Below, piece by piece: positions 45,114 through 54,657 of a DNA stretch of 64,000 nt; within the stretch, counting starts at the first letter, position 1, and each line of letters begins with the position of its first letter. Source of the stretch: Streptomyces panaciradicis (lineage in GTDB: Bacteria > Actinomycetota > Actinomycetes > Streptomycetales > Streptomycetaceae); assembly GCF_023516615.1 (NCBI RefSeq), contig NZ_JAMGBF010000015.1:1-64000 (forward strand), in the 5' to 3' direction. A model generated the notes under the pieces. The model did no database searches. It worked only from the letters and a program-made list of their open reading frames with translations, and was not told the DNA's origin. Position numbers and translations under genes: made by a program.

Positions 45114-46580
45114 TCAGTCGTGGTGGCGCAGGGCGTTCCCGAGCCGTCCGCGCTGCCGCGGGATGCGCGGGGCAGGCGTCGGCGGTGGGGTCTGCGGCGC
45201 ATGCGTCTCGGTGGCGGGCCGGGACGGGCGCTCGCCGTACTCGCCGCGGTCGCGCTTGAGCCAGAGGTACACCGGCAGTCCGAGGAGCAGCACGAACAGG
45301 CCGTAGTAGACGGTCTGGTAGCCGCTGCCCTGGATCGACCAGTACGAGAAGGCCATGGCGAGCGCGGCGACGGTGGCGTCCCGGATAAGCCGCCCGCGGC
45401 CCAGTCCCTCGCGGCCGCGCACGAGCAGCCAGTACAGCTGGGCGGCCGCGGAGAACAGGTAGGGGATGACGGCGGTCAGCACGCTCAGCAGGACGATCTT
45501 GGTGAAGACGTCCTCGAAGCGGGTGTAGCTGAAGACGGTGATCAGCGAGGCGAGCACGGTGGAGGCGACGATGCCGAAGACCGGGACGCCCTCGGCGCCG
45601 CGCAGCCGGGCGAACGCGGCGGGGAAGAGACCGTCGCGGGCCGCGACGTACGGCATCTCGGCGCACAGCATGGTCCAGCCGTTGAGGGCGCCGATGCCGG
45701 AGACGATCGCGGCCGCGGCGACGACGTCACCGGCCCAGGTGCCGCCGAAGATGTTGTTCGCGGCGTCCGTGAAGGGCGCGGTGGAGTCGCCGAGCCTGCC
45801 GTGCGGGACGGTGCCGAAGACGGCGAGGGTGCCGAGGATGTAGATGACGGCGCAGACGAGGGTGCCGTAGACGGTGGCGCGCGGCACGTTGCGCCGGGGT
45901 TCGCGCACGCGCCCGGCGACGACGGAGGCGGCCTCCAGGCCGAGGTAGCTGAACAGGGCGATGGCGCCGGCCGCGGAGATCGCGCCGGTCGCGGACCGGC
46001 CGGAGGCGTTGAAGGGGCCGAAGTCGGCTGACTCGACGAACAGCAGGCCGACGGTGGCCATGAAGACCAGCGGGACGAACTTCAGCACGGTGGTGATCAC
46101 CTGGAAGGCGCCCGTGTTCCGGGCGCCGGTCAGGTTCACGGCGGCCGGGATCCACAGCCCGACCAGTGCGATCAGGATCGAGACGCCGGTGCGGTGCCCG
46201 GTGTTGACGAACACCTCGACGTAGCCGACCCAGGCGACGACGATCGCGGCGTTCCCCGCCCACGCGGTGATCCAGTACGACCAGGCGTTGAGGAATCCGG
46301 TGAACTCGCCGAAGGCCTCGCGGGCGTAGACGTAGGGCCCGCCGCCGGCCGGGACACGCCCGGCGAGCGAGCCGAAGGTCAGCGCCAGGGCGAGGGCGCC
46401 CAGGGTCACGACGGCGAACGCGACGAGGGAGATCGGCCCGTACGGCGCCAGGGCGGACGGGAGGGCGAAGACGCCCGTGCCGATGATGCTGCCGATCACT
46501 AGCGCGGAGGCGGCGGGCAGGCCGAGCGCCTTGCGTGGACCCCGGTCCGGTGCCTCGCGTCCTGTGGGTGTGGCGGACAT
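45114..46580 (-). CDS. arcD: APC-family arginine/ornithine antiporter
   Basis: 488 aa with about twelve to fourteen transmembrane helices. The APC signature [17 protein letters not shown] is near residues 30-46. Position as first gene of an ADI operon supports arginine:ornithine exchange (ArcD/ArcD2 type), although other amino-acid substrates are possible. The C-terminal 45 residues are Pro/Arg-rich and cytoplasmic. GAGGAG precedes the ATG. Only a weak box-like sequence (46681-46694, 8/10) lies upstream. Confidence 0.87.
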   Translation of the reverse strand: MSATPTGREAPDRGPRKALGLPAASALVIGSIIGTGVFALPSALAPYGPISLVAFAVVTLGALALALTFGSLAGRVPAGGGPYVYAREAFGEFTGFLNAWSYWITAWAGNAAIVVAWVGYVEVFVNTGHRTGVSILIALVGLWIPAAVNLTGARNTGAFQVITTVLKFVPLVFMATVGLLFVESADFGPFNASGRSATGAISAAGAIALFSYLGLEAASVVAGRVREPRRNVPRATVYGTLVCAVIYILGTLAVFGTVPHGRLGDSTAPFTDAANNIFGGTWAGDVVAAAAIVSGIGALNGWTMLCAEMPYVAARDGLFPAAFARLRGAEGVPVFGIVASTVLASLITVFSYTRFEDVFTKIVLLSVLTAVIPYLFSAAAQLYWLLVRGREGLGRGRLIRDATVAALAMAFSYWSIQGSGYQTVYYGLFVLLLGLPVYLWLKRDRGEYGERPSRPATETHAPQTPPPTPAPRIPRQRGRLGNALRHHD

Positions 46581-46913
46581 GGCAGTGCTCCTCGCTCCGG
46601 TCGCCGCGGGTGGGGCGGTTCCCGGAACCGATCCTGGTGCGCCGCGCCCGGCAGGGTGAGCGGCCGCAGGTCCCCGGAGGTGCCCATTGGTCCCTGGGGC
46701 GACGGCCGCCGGTCGCGCGGCCGGTCAACGGCGCGGGTGAACCGGCCCGGTCCGCGGGGCGGGAACGGGGCCGGCGGGCCGCTACTGCACATGCCGCTGC
46801 CGGTGTCCCCCGTAGTACGCAAAAGCCCGCGGCACGCGGCATCGGCGCGGCGCCGGGGGCTAGGGCTGTGGTCTCACGACCCGCACCACCGCACCCTTCA
46901 GGAGGTACGCCGA
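46581..46913. other. Divergent intergenic region arcD/protease
   Basis: 333 bp, no supported gene. It contains TGCCCATTGGTCCC at 46681-46694, an 8/10 match to the island's operator 100 bp before arcD. Nothing else stood out except the AGGAGGT ribosome site of the protease. Confidence 0.45.
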
Positions 46914-48278
46914 ATGGCAGACAGACACCGCGCGACCGTACGCGGCGCCGCCGTGGTCGCGCTCGGCACGCTCGCGCTGACCGCGATCCACCCGGCGGCG
47001 TCGGCCGGACCGGGCCGCGGCCCGGCTCCCACCGCCGCCCAGACGCTCGGCGCCGACAAGCCGTCGCCCCAGGTCCTGCACGCCCTGGAGCGCGACCTGC
47101 GGCTGACGCCGGACCAGGCGGCCACGCGCCTGGTCAACGAGGCCGAGGCCGGCACCCGGGCGGGTGTCCTGCGCAACACCCTCGGCACGCGCTTCGCCGG
47201 CGCCTGGGTGGAGGGCGCGACGTCGGCCGAGCTGACCGTCGCGACCACCGACCGGGCGGACTTCGCCGCGATCCGGGCGCAGGGCGCCACCCCGGTGGCC
47301 GCCCGGTGGGGGCTGGCCGACCTGCGGTCGGTGAAGCAGAAGCTGGACCGGGCGGCGGCCGGCGTCAAGACCGCCGACACCCCGGTGTGGTACGTCGACG
47401 TGCAAACGAACCGGGTGGTGGTGCAGGCCAGGAGCCGGAAGGCGGCGACCGCGTTCGTCAGGGCGGCCGGCGCCGCGGCGGGCCGCACGGCCGTGCGCCT
47501 GTCGGCGGAGCGGCCGCGGCTCATGGCGGACATCGTCGGCGGTGACGCCTACTACATCGACGCCATGGCTCGGTGCTCCGTCGGCTTCTCCGTCACCAAG
47601 GGCGACCAGCAGGGCTTCGCCTCGGCCGGCCACTGCGGCAAGCCGGGGTCCAAGACCACCGGGGCCGACCGGACCACCGCCCAGGGGACCTTCCAGGCCT
47701 CCACGTTCCCCGGCAAGGACATGTCCTGGGTGGCCACGGTCTCCGGCTGGACGGCCACCCCCTACGTCAAGGGGGAGAACGGCCAGAAGGTCGAGGTGGC
47801 CGGTTCGGTGCAGGCCCTGGTGGGCGCGTCGGTGTGCCGGTCGGGCTCGACCACCGGCTGGCACTGCGGCACCGTCAAGCAGCAGGACACGAGCGTCAGT
47901 TACGCCGAGGGCACGGTCGACGGGCTGACGCAGACCGACGTGTGCGCGGAGCCCGGGGACTCGGGCGGCCCCTACATCTCCGGCGCGCAGGCGCAGGGCG
48001 TCACCTCGGGCGGTTCCGGCGACTGCACCAGCGGCGGCACCACGTTCTTCCAGCCGGTCAACCCGATCCTTGCCGACTTCGGTCTCACCCTGAAGACCAC
48101 GGGTCAGACCTCCGCGGCACCCGAGCCGGCCGACGCGCGCGCCTGGCGTGCGGGCCGGGTGTACGAGGCGGGGGCGGAGGTGACGGTCGGGACGGTCACC
48201 TACCGGTGTCTGCAGTCCCATCAGGCGCAGAGCTCGTGGGCGCCGGACGTCACGCCCGCCCTGTGGCAGCGTCTGTGA
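46914..48278 (+). CDS. Streptogrisin C-like serine protease with chitin-binding domain
   Basis: 454 aa pre-pro-protein. Signal peptide about 1-30 (VVALGTLALTAIHPAASA), alpha-lytic-type prodomain about 45-200, S1 protease domain about 205-395 with catalytic His in SAGHCG, Asp in KDMSWV and Ser in PGDSGGP, then a linker and a C-terminal CBM5/12 chitin-binding module (WRAGRVYEAGAEVTV, CLQSHQAQ, ALWQRL). The layout is that of Streptomyces griseus protease C. Secreted; likely degrades protein bound to chitin. AGGAGGT ribosome site. Confidence 0.93.
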   Translation: MADRHRATVRGAAVVALGTLALTAIHPAASAGPGRGPAPTAAQTLGADKPSPQVLHALERDLRLTPDQAATRLVNEAEAGTRAGVLRNTLGTRFAGAWVEGATSAELTVATTDRADFAAIRAQGATPVAARWGLADLRSVKQKLDRAAAGVKTADTPVWYVDVQTNRVVVQARSRKAATAFVRAAGAAAGRTAVRLSAERPRLMADIVGGDAYYIDAMARCSVGFSVTKGDQQGFASAGHCGKPGSKTTGADRTTAQGTFQASTFPGKDMSWVATVSGWTATPYVKGENGQKVEVAGSVQALVGASVCRSGSTTGWHCGTVKQQDTSVSYAEGTVDGLTQTDVCAEPGDSGGPYISGAQAQGVTSGGSGDCTSGGTTFFQPVNPILADFGLTLKTTGQTSAAPEPADARAWRAGRVYEAGAEVTVGTVTYRCLQSHQAQSSWAPDVTPALWQRL

Positions 48279-48301
48279 GACGGCGCCGGCGACGGTGAGG
48301 C

Positions 48302-48342
48302 CGGACGGGCCCGGGAGCGCGGACGCGCGCCGGGCCCGTCCG
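48302..48342. terminator. Bidirectional hairpin between protease and hydrolase operon
   Basis: A 13-bp perfect stem (48302-48314 with 48330-48342), 15-nt loop, between converging genes. Confidence 0.75.
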
Positions 48343-48345
48343 CCG

Positions 48346-49431
48346 TCACAGCTCCGCCAGCAGCCCGTACGCCGTGGCCACGAACGGGTCCTTCGCCCGG
48401 AACCGCCGGGTGCACACGGCCACCAGGGCCGTCCCGGTGTCCGGCCGGAAACCGAGGAAGGCCTGCTGGCCCAGGGTGGCGCCGCCGTGGAAGTACATGC
48501 CCGCGCCGTCGACCGGGTGCCGGAACCAGGCCACCGTGTGCACGTGCCGGTGCCCCAGGCCGCGTCGCAGGACGGGAGGGCGGGTCGCCCTGAGCGCGCC
48601 CGCCAGGGGCCACTCGCCGGGCCGGAGGTGGGCTTCGAGGAAGGTGAGCAGGTCGTGCGGGGTGGAGCGCAGGGCACCGGCCGCCTGGAAGCCGCCGGCG
48701 TCGAAGCCCGGGACGGGGGTGCGGCCGTCCTTGCCGTGACCCGTGGCGTCGCGGCCGTCGCTCGCCGGCGCCAGGGCCGTGTCGCCGAGCCCGAGGGGGC
48801 GCAGCAGGCGGTCGCGGACGAGGTCCTCCCAGGGGGTGCGCGTGGCCGCGGCGAGCGCGTGGCCGAGGACGGCGACCCCGAAGTTGGAGTAGTGCCATCG
48901 GGTCCCGGGCCGGCGGCGGGTGCGGTGCCGCAGGAACGCGTCGACGACGCGCTCGGCGGGGTAGCGGCCGTAGGGGTTGGTGCGCCAGGCGGGCAGGGCA
49001 CGCAGGCGGAAGCCCGCCGGCAGGGCCGGGAGCCCGGCGGTGTGAGTGATGAGGTGCGCCAGGGTGGCGGGTGAGCTGTGCCCGGCGCGCCCCGGAGCCA
49101 GGAGACTCGCCGCGGTTTCGGTCCCGCTCACGGCACCGTGCCCGATCAGCTCGGTCAGCAGGGTCGCGGTGAACGCCTTGGTGGCCGACCCGATCTCGTA
49201 ACGCAGTTCCTCGCGGGGGACGGCCGGGGGCGGCGCGGTTCCGCCGCTGCGGACCAGGCGCCGTCCCCCGAGGGACAGCGCGAAGACGGCGTCGGGGGCG
49301 TCCACGGCGTCGACGGCGGCCGCCAGCCGCGCCGAAAGTTCGGCGTCGTCCGCTCTCGTGGCGGGCCGCACCGTCGCGTCGTCCCCGTCGTCCGGGGCGG
49401 CGCCCGGCCACAGCAGCGCGGGGCCGGTCAT
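48346..49431 (-). CDS. Serine hydrolase of the class C beta-lactamase/D-peptidase family
   Basis: 361 aa, no signal peptide. SxxK motif SATK near residue 84, YxN motif HYSNFG near 180, and HGGATLGQQAFLG near the C-terminus. The family includes esterases, D-aminopeptidases and macrocyclising enzymes. Its ATGA overlap with the preceding gene ties it to the 61-aa-peptide operon, where it could cleave, hydrolyse or cyclise a product. Substrate cannot be inferred from sequence. Confidence 0.85.
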   Translation of the reverse strand: MTGPALLWPGAAPDDGDDATVRPATRADDAELSARLAAAVDAVDAPDAVFALSLGGRRLVRSGGTAPPPAVPREELRYEIGSATKAFTATLLTELIGHGAVSGTETAASLLAPGRAGHSSPATLAHLITHTAGLPALPAGFRLRALPAWRTNPYGRYPAERVVDAFLRHRTRRRPGTRWHYSNFGVAVLGHALAAATRTPWEDLVRDRLLRPLGLGDTALAPASDGRDATGHGKDGRTPVPGFDAGGFQAAGALRSTPHDLLTFLEAHLRPGEWPLAGALRATRPPVLRRGLGHRHVHTVAWFRHPVDGAGMYFHGGATLGQQAFLGFRPDTGTALVAVCTRRFRAKDPFVATAYGLLAEL

Positions 49432-50351
49432 GACGCCGCCTGCGTGAGGCCGGCCAGGGCGCGGGAGGTGGCCAGGGTGGAGGCGAACGCGGCGACGAGC
49501 GTCGGGTGGTAGACGGCGTCGAACAGTTCGTCGGGGTCGGCGATGTCGGGCATCTCCCGCACCGCGGGCATGGCGCCGTCGGCCCGCTGTGCCTCGGCGA
49601 AGCCCGCCCAGGCGCGCTCGTCCAGGGTGGGCCGGGGCAGGCAGGCGTCGACGACGAGGAGCTCGCCCAGCAGGTCCCAGCGCCGCAGGTCCAGCCAGTC
49701 GTCGATCCAGACCGGCAGCCAGACGGCGAGGTAGTCGGCGAGCCGGGGCGGCAGACCGCCGGGGTTCTCGCCCCAGTCGGTGAGGTGGAAGACCGCGTGC
49801 GTGACGTCGTAGGCGATGTGCCCCTCGACCGTCCACGGCTCGGGGGTGCGGGCCAGCCATGTCGCCTTCAGGGCCTCGTGCTCGGGCGGGCGCGGCCGGA
49901 GCCCGAAGCGGCGCTGGAACGCGGACAGGCCCAGCCGCCGGGTGGGGGTGACCTCGAAGGCGCACCAGCTGTCCAGGCGGTGGTCGAGTACGGCGGCCCG
50001 CTCGATCTCGGGCTGGTGGTAGCCGAGTTCCTTGAACGGCAGGTAGGTCTCGAAGGGGATCGGGGAGATCGGTTCGGTGCGCTGTCCGCGGACGAGCATG
50101 CTGCCGCCGCCCAGCGTCTCGCGCCAGACGTGGTCGAGGAGCCGGCGGGCCAGCTCGGCCTGGCGTGACCCGGCGACGCCCTCGCGGAAGAGGACCTTGC
50201 AGACGAGGGCGAGTTCGCCGACCGGTTTGAAGCGGTCCAGGAAGCCGATCTCCGGGTCCACGTCCGGTTCCAGCCGGAATCCGTCGCGGTGGGCCCACAG
50301 CCATTCGATCGCTCGGACCCCCACGGTGTGCAGCAGACGTGTGTCGGTCAT
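49428..50351 (-). CDS. Uncharacterised helical protein (paralog of next gene), possibly DUF6895-like
   Basis: 307 aa, predicted mostly alpha-helical, no membrane segment. Shares with the 50348-51301 product the stretches TPEPWTVEGH, VTHAVFHLTDWG and RRWDLLGELL, plus the FKPVGELALVCK region near residue 42. Conserved His, Trp and Asp residues in THAVFHLTDW could form an active site. I do not know a characterised function; the resemblance to DUF6895 is from memory only. Overlaps both neighbours by 4 bp. Confidence 0.75.
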   Translation of the reverse strand: MTDTRLLHTVGVRAIEWLWAHRDGFRLEPDVDPEIGFLDRFKPVGELALVCKVLFREGVAGSRQAELARRLLDHVWRETLGGGSMLVRGQRTEPISPIPFETYLPFKELGYHQPEIERAAVLDHRLDSWCAFEVTPTRRLGLSAFQRRFGLRPRPPEHEALKATWLARTPEPWTVEGHIAYDVTHAVFHLTDWGENPGGLPPRLADYLAVWLPVWIDDWLDLRRWDLLGELLVVDACLPRPTLDERAWAGFAEAQRADGAMPAVREMPDIADPDELFDAVYHPTLVAAFASTLATSRALAGLTQAAS

Positions 50352-51301
50352 CCGGGCACTCCTTGTCCGCCGGGCGCGAGCTGCGCGCCGCTGCCGGGCC
50401 GGCCTTCGCGGTCTGCCGTCAGGCCGGCCGCGAAGGCGGCCATCAGGGTGGAGTGGTAGCTGTGCGGGAAGTCGGCGCCGTCGGGCAGCGCTTCGAAGCG
50501 GCCCTCCTCCGGCAGGGCGCCACAGGCGTGCTGCGCGTCCGCGATGCGGCTCCAGGCGCCGCCGAGTGCCGCCGCGCCGGGTGGGGCGGGCAGGAGCGCC
50601 GCCGTGGCCAGCAGTTCGCTGGCGAGGTCCCACATCCGGGCCTCCAGGCAGGTCTCGAGCCAGGCCGGCAGCCAGTCCGCCAGGTAGCCGGCCAGCGTCT
50701 GGGGCACGCCGGGGCCGCCGCGGCCCCAGTCGGTGAGGTGGAAGACGACGTGGGTGACCGCGTAGCCGGACGCGCGTTCGAAGGTCCAGGGCTCGGGCAG
50801 TCCGCCGAGCCAGGTGCGTGCCAGCATCCGCTCCGGGGTCGTGTGCGGGCGCAGGCCGCTGGTCCGCCCGGCCAGCAGGACACCCAGGGAACGGGTGGGG
50901 TCCTGCTCGGTCAGCCGCCAGCCGCGGGTGCGGGCGACGGTGGCCGCGGCCTCCTCGTAGCCGGGGTGCCGCAGCCCCGCCGAGGCGAAGGCCGCGTAGA
51001 CCTCCAGGGGGTAGGTGGCGAAGGGCTCGGCGCGCTGGAGGCGAAGGAACAGCTCGCCCTCGCTGGTCTCGCGCCAGGCGAAGGCGAGCAGGTCGTGCGC
51101 GCGGGCGTGGAGCGGGTCGGCCCGCGGTGTGCGCCGCGCGAGGGTCGCGCAGACCTGGACCAGTTCGCCGAGCGGCTTCCAGGTGCTGTTCACCCGGCCG
51201 TCCGGTGCGAGGGCGTCGTCGCCCAGCGCGAACCGGGCGCGGTGTCCCGCGACCCAGGCGAGCGCCGCCTCCTCCACCTGCCGGGTCGGGGCCGCCGTCA
51301 T
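50348..51301 (-). CDS. Uncharacterised helical protein (paralog of previous gene)
   Basis: 317 aa. Parallel features: WKPLGELVQVCATLA near residue 42, LPEPWTFERA, VTHVVFHLTDWG, ARMWDLASELLATAALL. Predicted helical and soluble. Because two diverged paralogs sit side by side, they may form a heterodimer acting on the small peptide's product. ATGA overlaps with neighbours on both sides. Confidence 0.75.
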   Translation of the reverse strand: MTAAPTRQVEEAALAWVAGHRARFALGDDALAPDGRVNSTWKPLGELVQVCATLARRTPRADPLHARAHDLLAFAWRETSEGELFLRLQRAEPFATYPLEVYAAFASAGLRHPGYEEAAATVARTRGWRLTEQDPTRSLGVLLAGRTSGLRPHTTPERMLARTWLGGLPEPWTFERASGYAVTHVVFHLTDWGRGGPGVPQTLAGYLADWLPAWLETCLEARMWDLASELLATAALLPAPPGAAALGGAWSRIADAQHACGALPEEGRFEALPDGADFPHSYHSTLMAAFAAGLTADREGRPGSGAQLAPGGQGVPG

Positions 51302-51999
51302 ACGAGCGCTCCGGCGCCGGTGAGCCGCGCGGCGCGCACCTGGAGCAGCACCCGGGGGTCGTCGCCGCCCATGAGCTCCACGAAGTCGAGCCCGGCGGCC
51401 AGTCCCAGGGTCTCGGGCACGTCCGGCAGCAGGGTCAGCCAGCGTCCGGCGCCGGCCGCCTGCAGCCAGTCGCGCCGCCGCACCGCCCGGACGAAGCCAC
51501 GGGCGACGTCGAGCGTCCTGGCGCGTGCGGCACGGGCCGGTGCGCAGTCCTGGCCGGGCAGCGCGAGCGACGCGAGGACGGCGAGCTGGTGGGTGAGGAA
51601 CGGCCAGGGCACCCCGTCGAGCCAGGCCGCGTCGGGTTCGGGCGGTCGTCGTTCGTCGGAGCCCGAGCCGGAGGGGTCGGCCTGCCGGAGCGCGCGCCGC
51701 AGGGCCCAGTGGCTCCACCGGACGGTGGGCGGGGCCTCCGGTCGCGGCGGGAAGGCCTCCAGGGTGCGTCGGATGAGGTCGAGCCGGTCCGCGGTGGGCG
51801 GAATGCCGCACAGCACGGTCGGCAGCACGAGGTCGGCCCCCAGCACGCGTGCCGCCGCCAGCTCGAGGTCGCCGGACGGCCCACCGCCTGTGGTGATGTC
51901 GTCCGGCGCGTGGCCTCCGCCTCTGAGGGCGGAGGCCACACTCGAAGCCATGTCGAGCACCGCGTCCTGCAAGAGGGCGGAAGTACCTGACTGCTTCAT
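51298..51999 (-). CDS. Uncharacterised protein of the 61-aa-peptide operon
   Basis: 233 aa, predicted helical, with Pro-rich stretches near residues 88-95 and 115-125 (SGSGSDERRPPEP). No recognised domain. A weak length-and-helix similarity to the C-terminal half of the two downstream paralogs (DWLQAAGAGRWLTLLPDVPETL) may indicate distant relation. ATG 51997-51999 follows GGGAGC; 22 bp after the peptide gene. Confidence 0.65.
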   Translation of the reverse strand: MKQSGTSALLQDAVLDMASSVASALRGGGHAPDDITTGGGPSGDLELAAARVLGADLVLPTVLCGIPPTADRLDLIRRTLEAFPPRPEAPPTVRWSHWALRRALRQADPSGSGSDERRPPEPDAAWLDGVPWPFLTHQLAVLASLALPGQDCAPARAARARTLDVARGFVRAVRRRDWLQAAGAGRWLTLLPDVPETLGLAAGLDFVELMGGDDPRVLLQVRAARLTGAGALV

Positions 52000-52021
52000 C
52001 GGTTTGCTCCCGTCGCCGCGC

Positions 52022-52207
52022 TCAGCCCTTCTTGGGGCGCGGCGTCGGCGGGGACAGCAGAAGCGATCCGCCGCCGGACGACAGCGCCAGAGCGACGCAT
52101 TCCCTGCTGTCCCGGTAGACGCCGTCGGGCTCGGCGGGGTCGAGGACCGCCTCGATGTCGATGTCGTGGACGCGGACCTCGTCGAGGATCTTCTCTGCGG
52201 AAGCCAT
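52022..52207 (-). CDS. 61-aa small peptide, possible RiPP precursor
   Basis: 61 aa with a strong AAGGAGAC site before ATG 52205-52207. Acidic N-terminal half (residues 1-36, including VRVHDIDIEAVLDPAEPDG) resembling a leader, and a C-terminal part with one cysteine (Cys37), SSGGGSLLLSPP and a basic PKKG end. First gene of the operon. The arrangement suggests a ribosomally made peptide modified by the next four products, but no known modifying enzyme (lanthionine synthetase, radical SAM, YcaO) is present, so this is a hypothesis. It could instead be a small regulatory or scaffold protein. Confidence 0.6.
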   Translation of the reverse strand: MASAEKILDEVRVHDIDIEAVLDPAEPDGVYRDSRECVALALSSGGGSLLLSPPTPRPKKG

Positions 52208-52473
52208 AGCACCGTCTCCTTGAATTCGGGCTTTGGTGTTGACCCTGCACCTAGTGTCCGAATGGACCTGGTTAATGCGAGAAATCAGCAAATTTCATTT
52301 CTTACTTGTTCAATTTCCCCGGGACATGGTTACTGTTGCGTGCGGAAGTTGACGACAGAACATCCGACCGGCGAAAACACCGCGCACGTGACCATCGCCG
52401 CGACAACGCCGATACTTTTCCCATGTGAGCTGCCGGGACTGCGGCTCAGCGGACACGTTTCCCGGAGGTAGTC
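52208..52473. promoter_or_regulatory. AT-rich divergent promoter region
   Basis: 266 bp between the small-peptide operon and dhaK. The stretch 52262-52340 is the most AT-rich in the window, fitting promoters and perhaps nucleoid-protein binding. No clear inverted repeat was found. Confidence 0.5.
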
Positions 52474-53466
52474 ATGAAGATGCTCATCAATGTCGCTGAG
52501 ACCGTGGTGGCGGACGCCCTGCGGGGCATGGCGGCCGCCCACCCCGAGCTGGCGATCGACGTCGAGAACCGGGTGATCGTCCGGCGGGACGCCCCCGTCG
52601 CCGGTAAGGTCGCGCTGATCTCCGGCGGAGGCTCCGGGCACGAGCCGCTGCACGGCGGATTCGTGGGCCCCGGGATGCTCTCGGCCGCCTGTCCGGGCGA
52701 GGTCTTCACCTCCCCGGTGCCCGACCAGATGGTGCGTGCCGCAGCGGCCGTGGACAGCGGGGCCGGCGTGCTGTTCGTCGTGAAGAACTACACCGGCGAC
52801 GTGCTCAACTTCGACATGGCCGCCGAACTCGCCGAGGACGAGGGCATCCAGGTCGCCAAGGTCCTGGTCAACGACGACGTGGCGGTCACCGACAGCCTGT
52901 ACACGGCCGGGCGGCGCGGCGTCGGCGGCACGCTGTTCGTGGAGAAGATCGCGGGCGCCGCCGCGGACGAGGGGCAGCCGCTGGAGCGGGTGGAGGCGAT
53001 CGCCCGTCAGGTCAACGAGAACGCGCGCAGTTTCGGCGTCGCCCTGAGCGCGTGCACCACGCCCGCCAAGGGCAGCCCCACCTTCGATCTGCCCGCCGGT
53101 GAGCTGGAGTTGGGCATCGGCATCCACGGCGAGCCCGGCCGGGAGCGGCGGCCGATGATGACCTCCGGCGAGATCGCGGACTTCGCGGTGAACGCCGTCC
53201 TGGAGGACATGCCGCCGCGCAACCCGCTGCTCGTGCTCGTCAACGGCATGGGCGCGACACCGCTGTTGGAGCTGTACGGCTTCAACGCCGAGGTGCAGCG
53301 CGTCCTCACCGAACGCGGAGTCGCCGTCGCCCGCACGCTGGTCGGCAACTACGTCACCTCGCTGGACATGGCCGGGGCCTCGGTCTCCATCTGCCAGGTC
53401 GACGAGGAGCTCCTGCGGCTGTGGGACGCGCCGGTGAGCACGCCGGGGCTGCGCTGGGGCATGTGA
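52474..53466 (+). CDS. dhaK: Dihydroxyacetone kinase subunit DhaK
   Basis: 330 aa. ISGGGSGHEPLHGGFVG near residue 48 and the histidine in GIGIHGEPG near 210, which binds dihydroxyacetone covalently. With DhaL and DhaM it phosphorylates dihydroxyacetone using phosphoenolpyruvate. First gene of dhaKLM. The ATG follows GGAGGTAGTC. Confidence 0.95.
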   Translation: MKMLINVAETVVADALRGMAAAHPELAIDVENRVIVRRDAPVAGKVALISGGGSGHEPLHGGFVGPGMLSAACPGEVFTSPVPDQMVRAAAAVDSGAGVLFVVKNYTGDVLNFDMAAELAEDEGIQVAKVLVNDDVAVTDSLYTAGRRGVGGTLFVEKIAGAAADEGQPLERVEAIARQVNENARSFGVALSACTTPAKGSPTFDLPAGELELGIGIHGEPGRERRPMMTSGEIADFAVNAVLEDMPPRNPLLVLVNGMGATPLLELYGFNAEVQRVLTERGVAVARTLVGNYVTSLDMAGASVSICQVDEELLRLWDAPVSTPGLRWGM

Positions 53467-53509
53467 GACACCGGACATTCGGGCCGTACCTACCACGCAA
53501 GGAGATCCA

Positions 53510-54101
<592 letters not shown>

Positions 54102-54109
<8 letters not shown>

Positions 54110-54512
54110 CGACAAGACGGTCGGGATCGTCCTGGTCTCGCACAGCGCCGAAGTGGCCGCGTCGGTGGCCGAGTTGGCCAAGGGCCTGGCGGGCGGCGGC
54201 ACTTCGGTGCTTGTCGCCCCGGCGGGCGGCACCGAGGGCGGGGGGCTCGGCACCAGCGCGGAGCTGATCGCCGCGGCGGCCGCCTCCGTGGACCGGGGGG
54301 CGGGGGTCGCCGTCCTCACCGACCTCGGCAGCGCGGTGCTGACCGTGAAGGCGCTGCTCGCCGAGGGCGACGAACTCCCCGGCAACACGCGCCTGGTGGA
54401 CGCCCCCTTCGTGGAGGGGGCGGTGGCCGCGGTGGTCACGGCGGCCACCGGCGCGGACCTCGCGGCGGTGGAGGCGGCGGCCGCGGAGGCGTACACCTAC
54501 CGGAAGGTCTGA
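54102..54512 (+). CDS. dhaM: PTS-dependent dihydroxyacetone kinase phosphotransferase DhaM
   Basis: 136 aa, EIIA-mannose-like fold. The phosphorylated histidine is in VLVSHSAEVA (His14), and VLTDLGSAVLT is the conserved second loop. Only the single EIIA domain is present, as in Gram-positive DhaM, so phosphate comes from separate HPr and enzyme I. GTG start overlaps the dhaL end by 8 bp. Confidence 0.94.
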
Positions 54513-54533
54513 CCGCCCCGGCCGGGAACCCGC

Positions 54534-54656
54534 CTACCCGAGCCCCTCCGCGACGACGGCCAGGGCCGAGCGGACGATCCACGTCAACTCGTCCCGCGCC
54601 GTCGCCCGGCCGAGCCCCGCCTCGGCGGCACGCGCCGTCCGACGGATTCTCGGTGT
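54534..54656 (-). pseudogene. Possible remnant of a TetR-like regulator C-terminus
   Basis: Read leftward, about 40 codons ending at a TAG (54534-54536) encode TARAAEAGLGRATARDELTW and VRSALAVVAEGLG, which looks like the end of a TetR-type regulator. There is no upstream start or HTH, and the frame runs into the chitosanase gene, so it would be a fragment. Weak call. Confidence 0.3.
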
Positions 54657-54657
54657 C

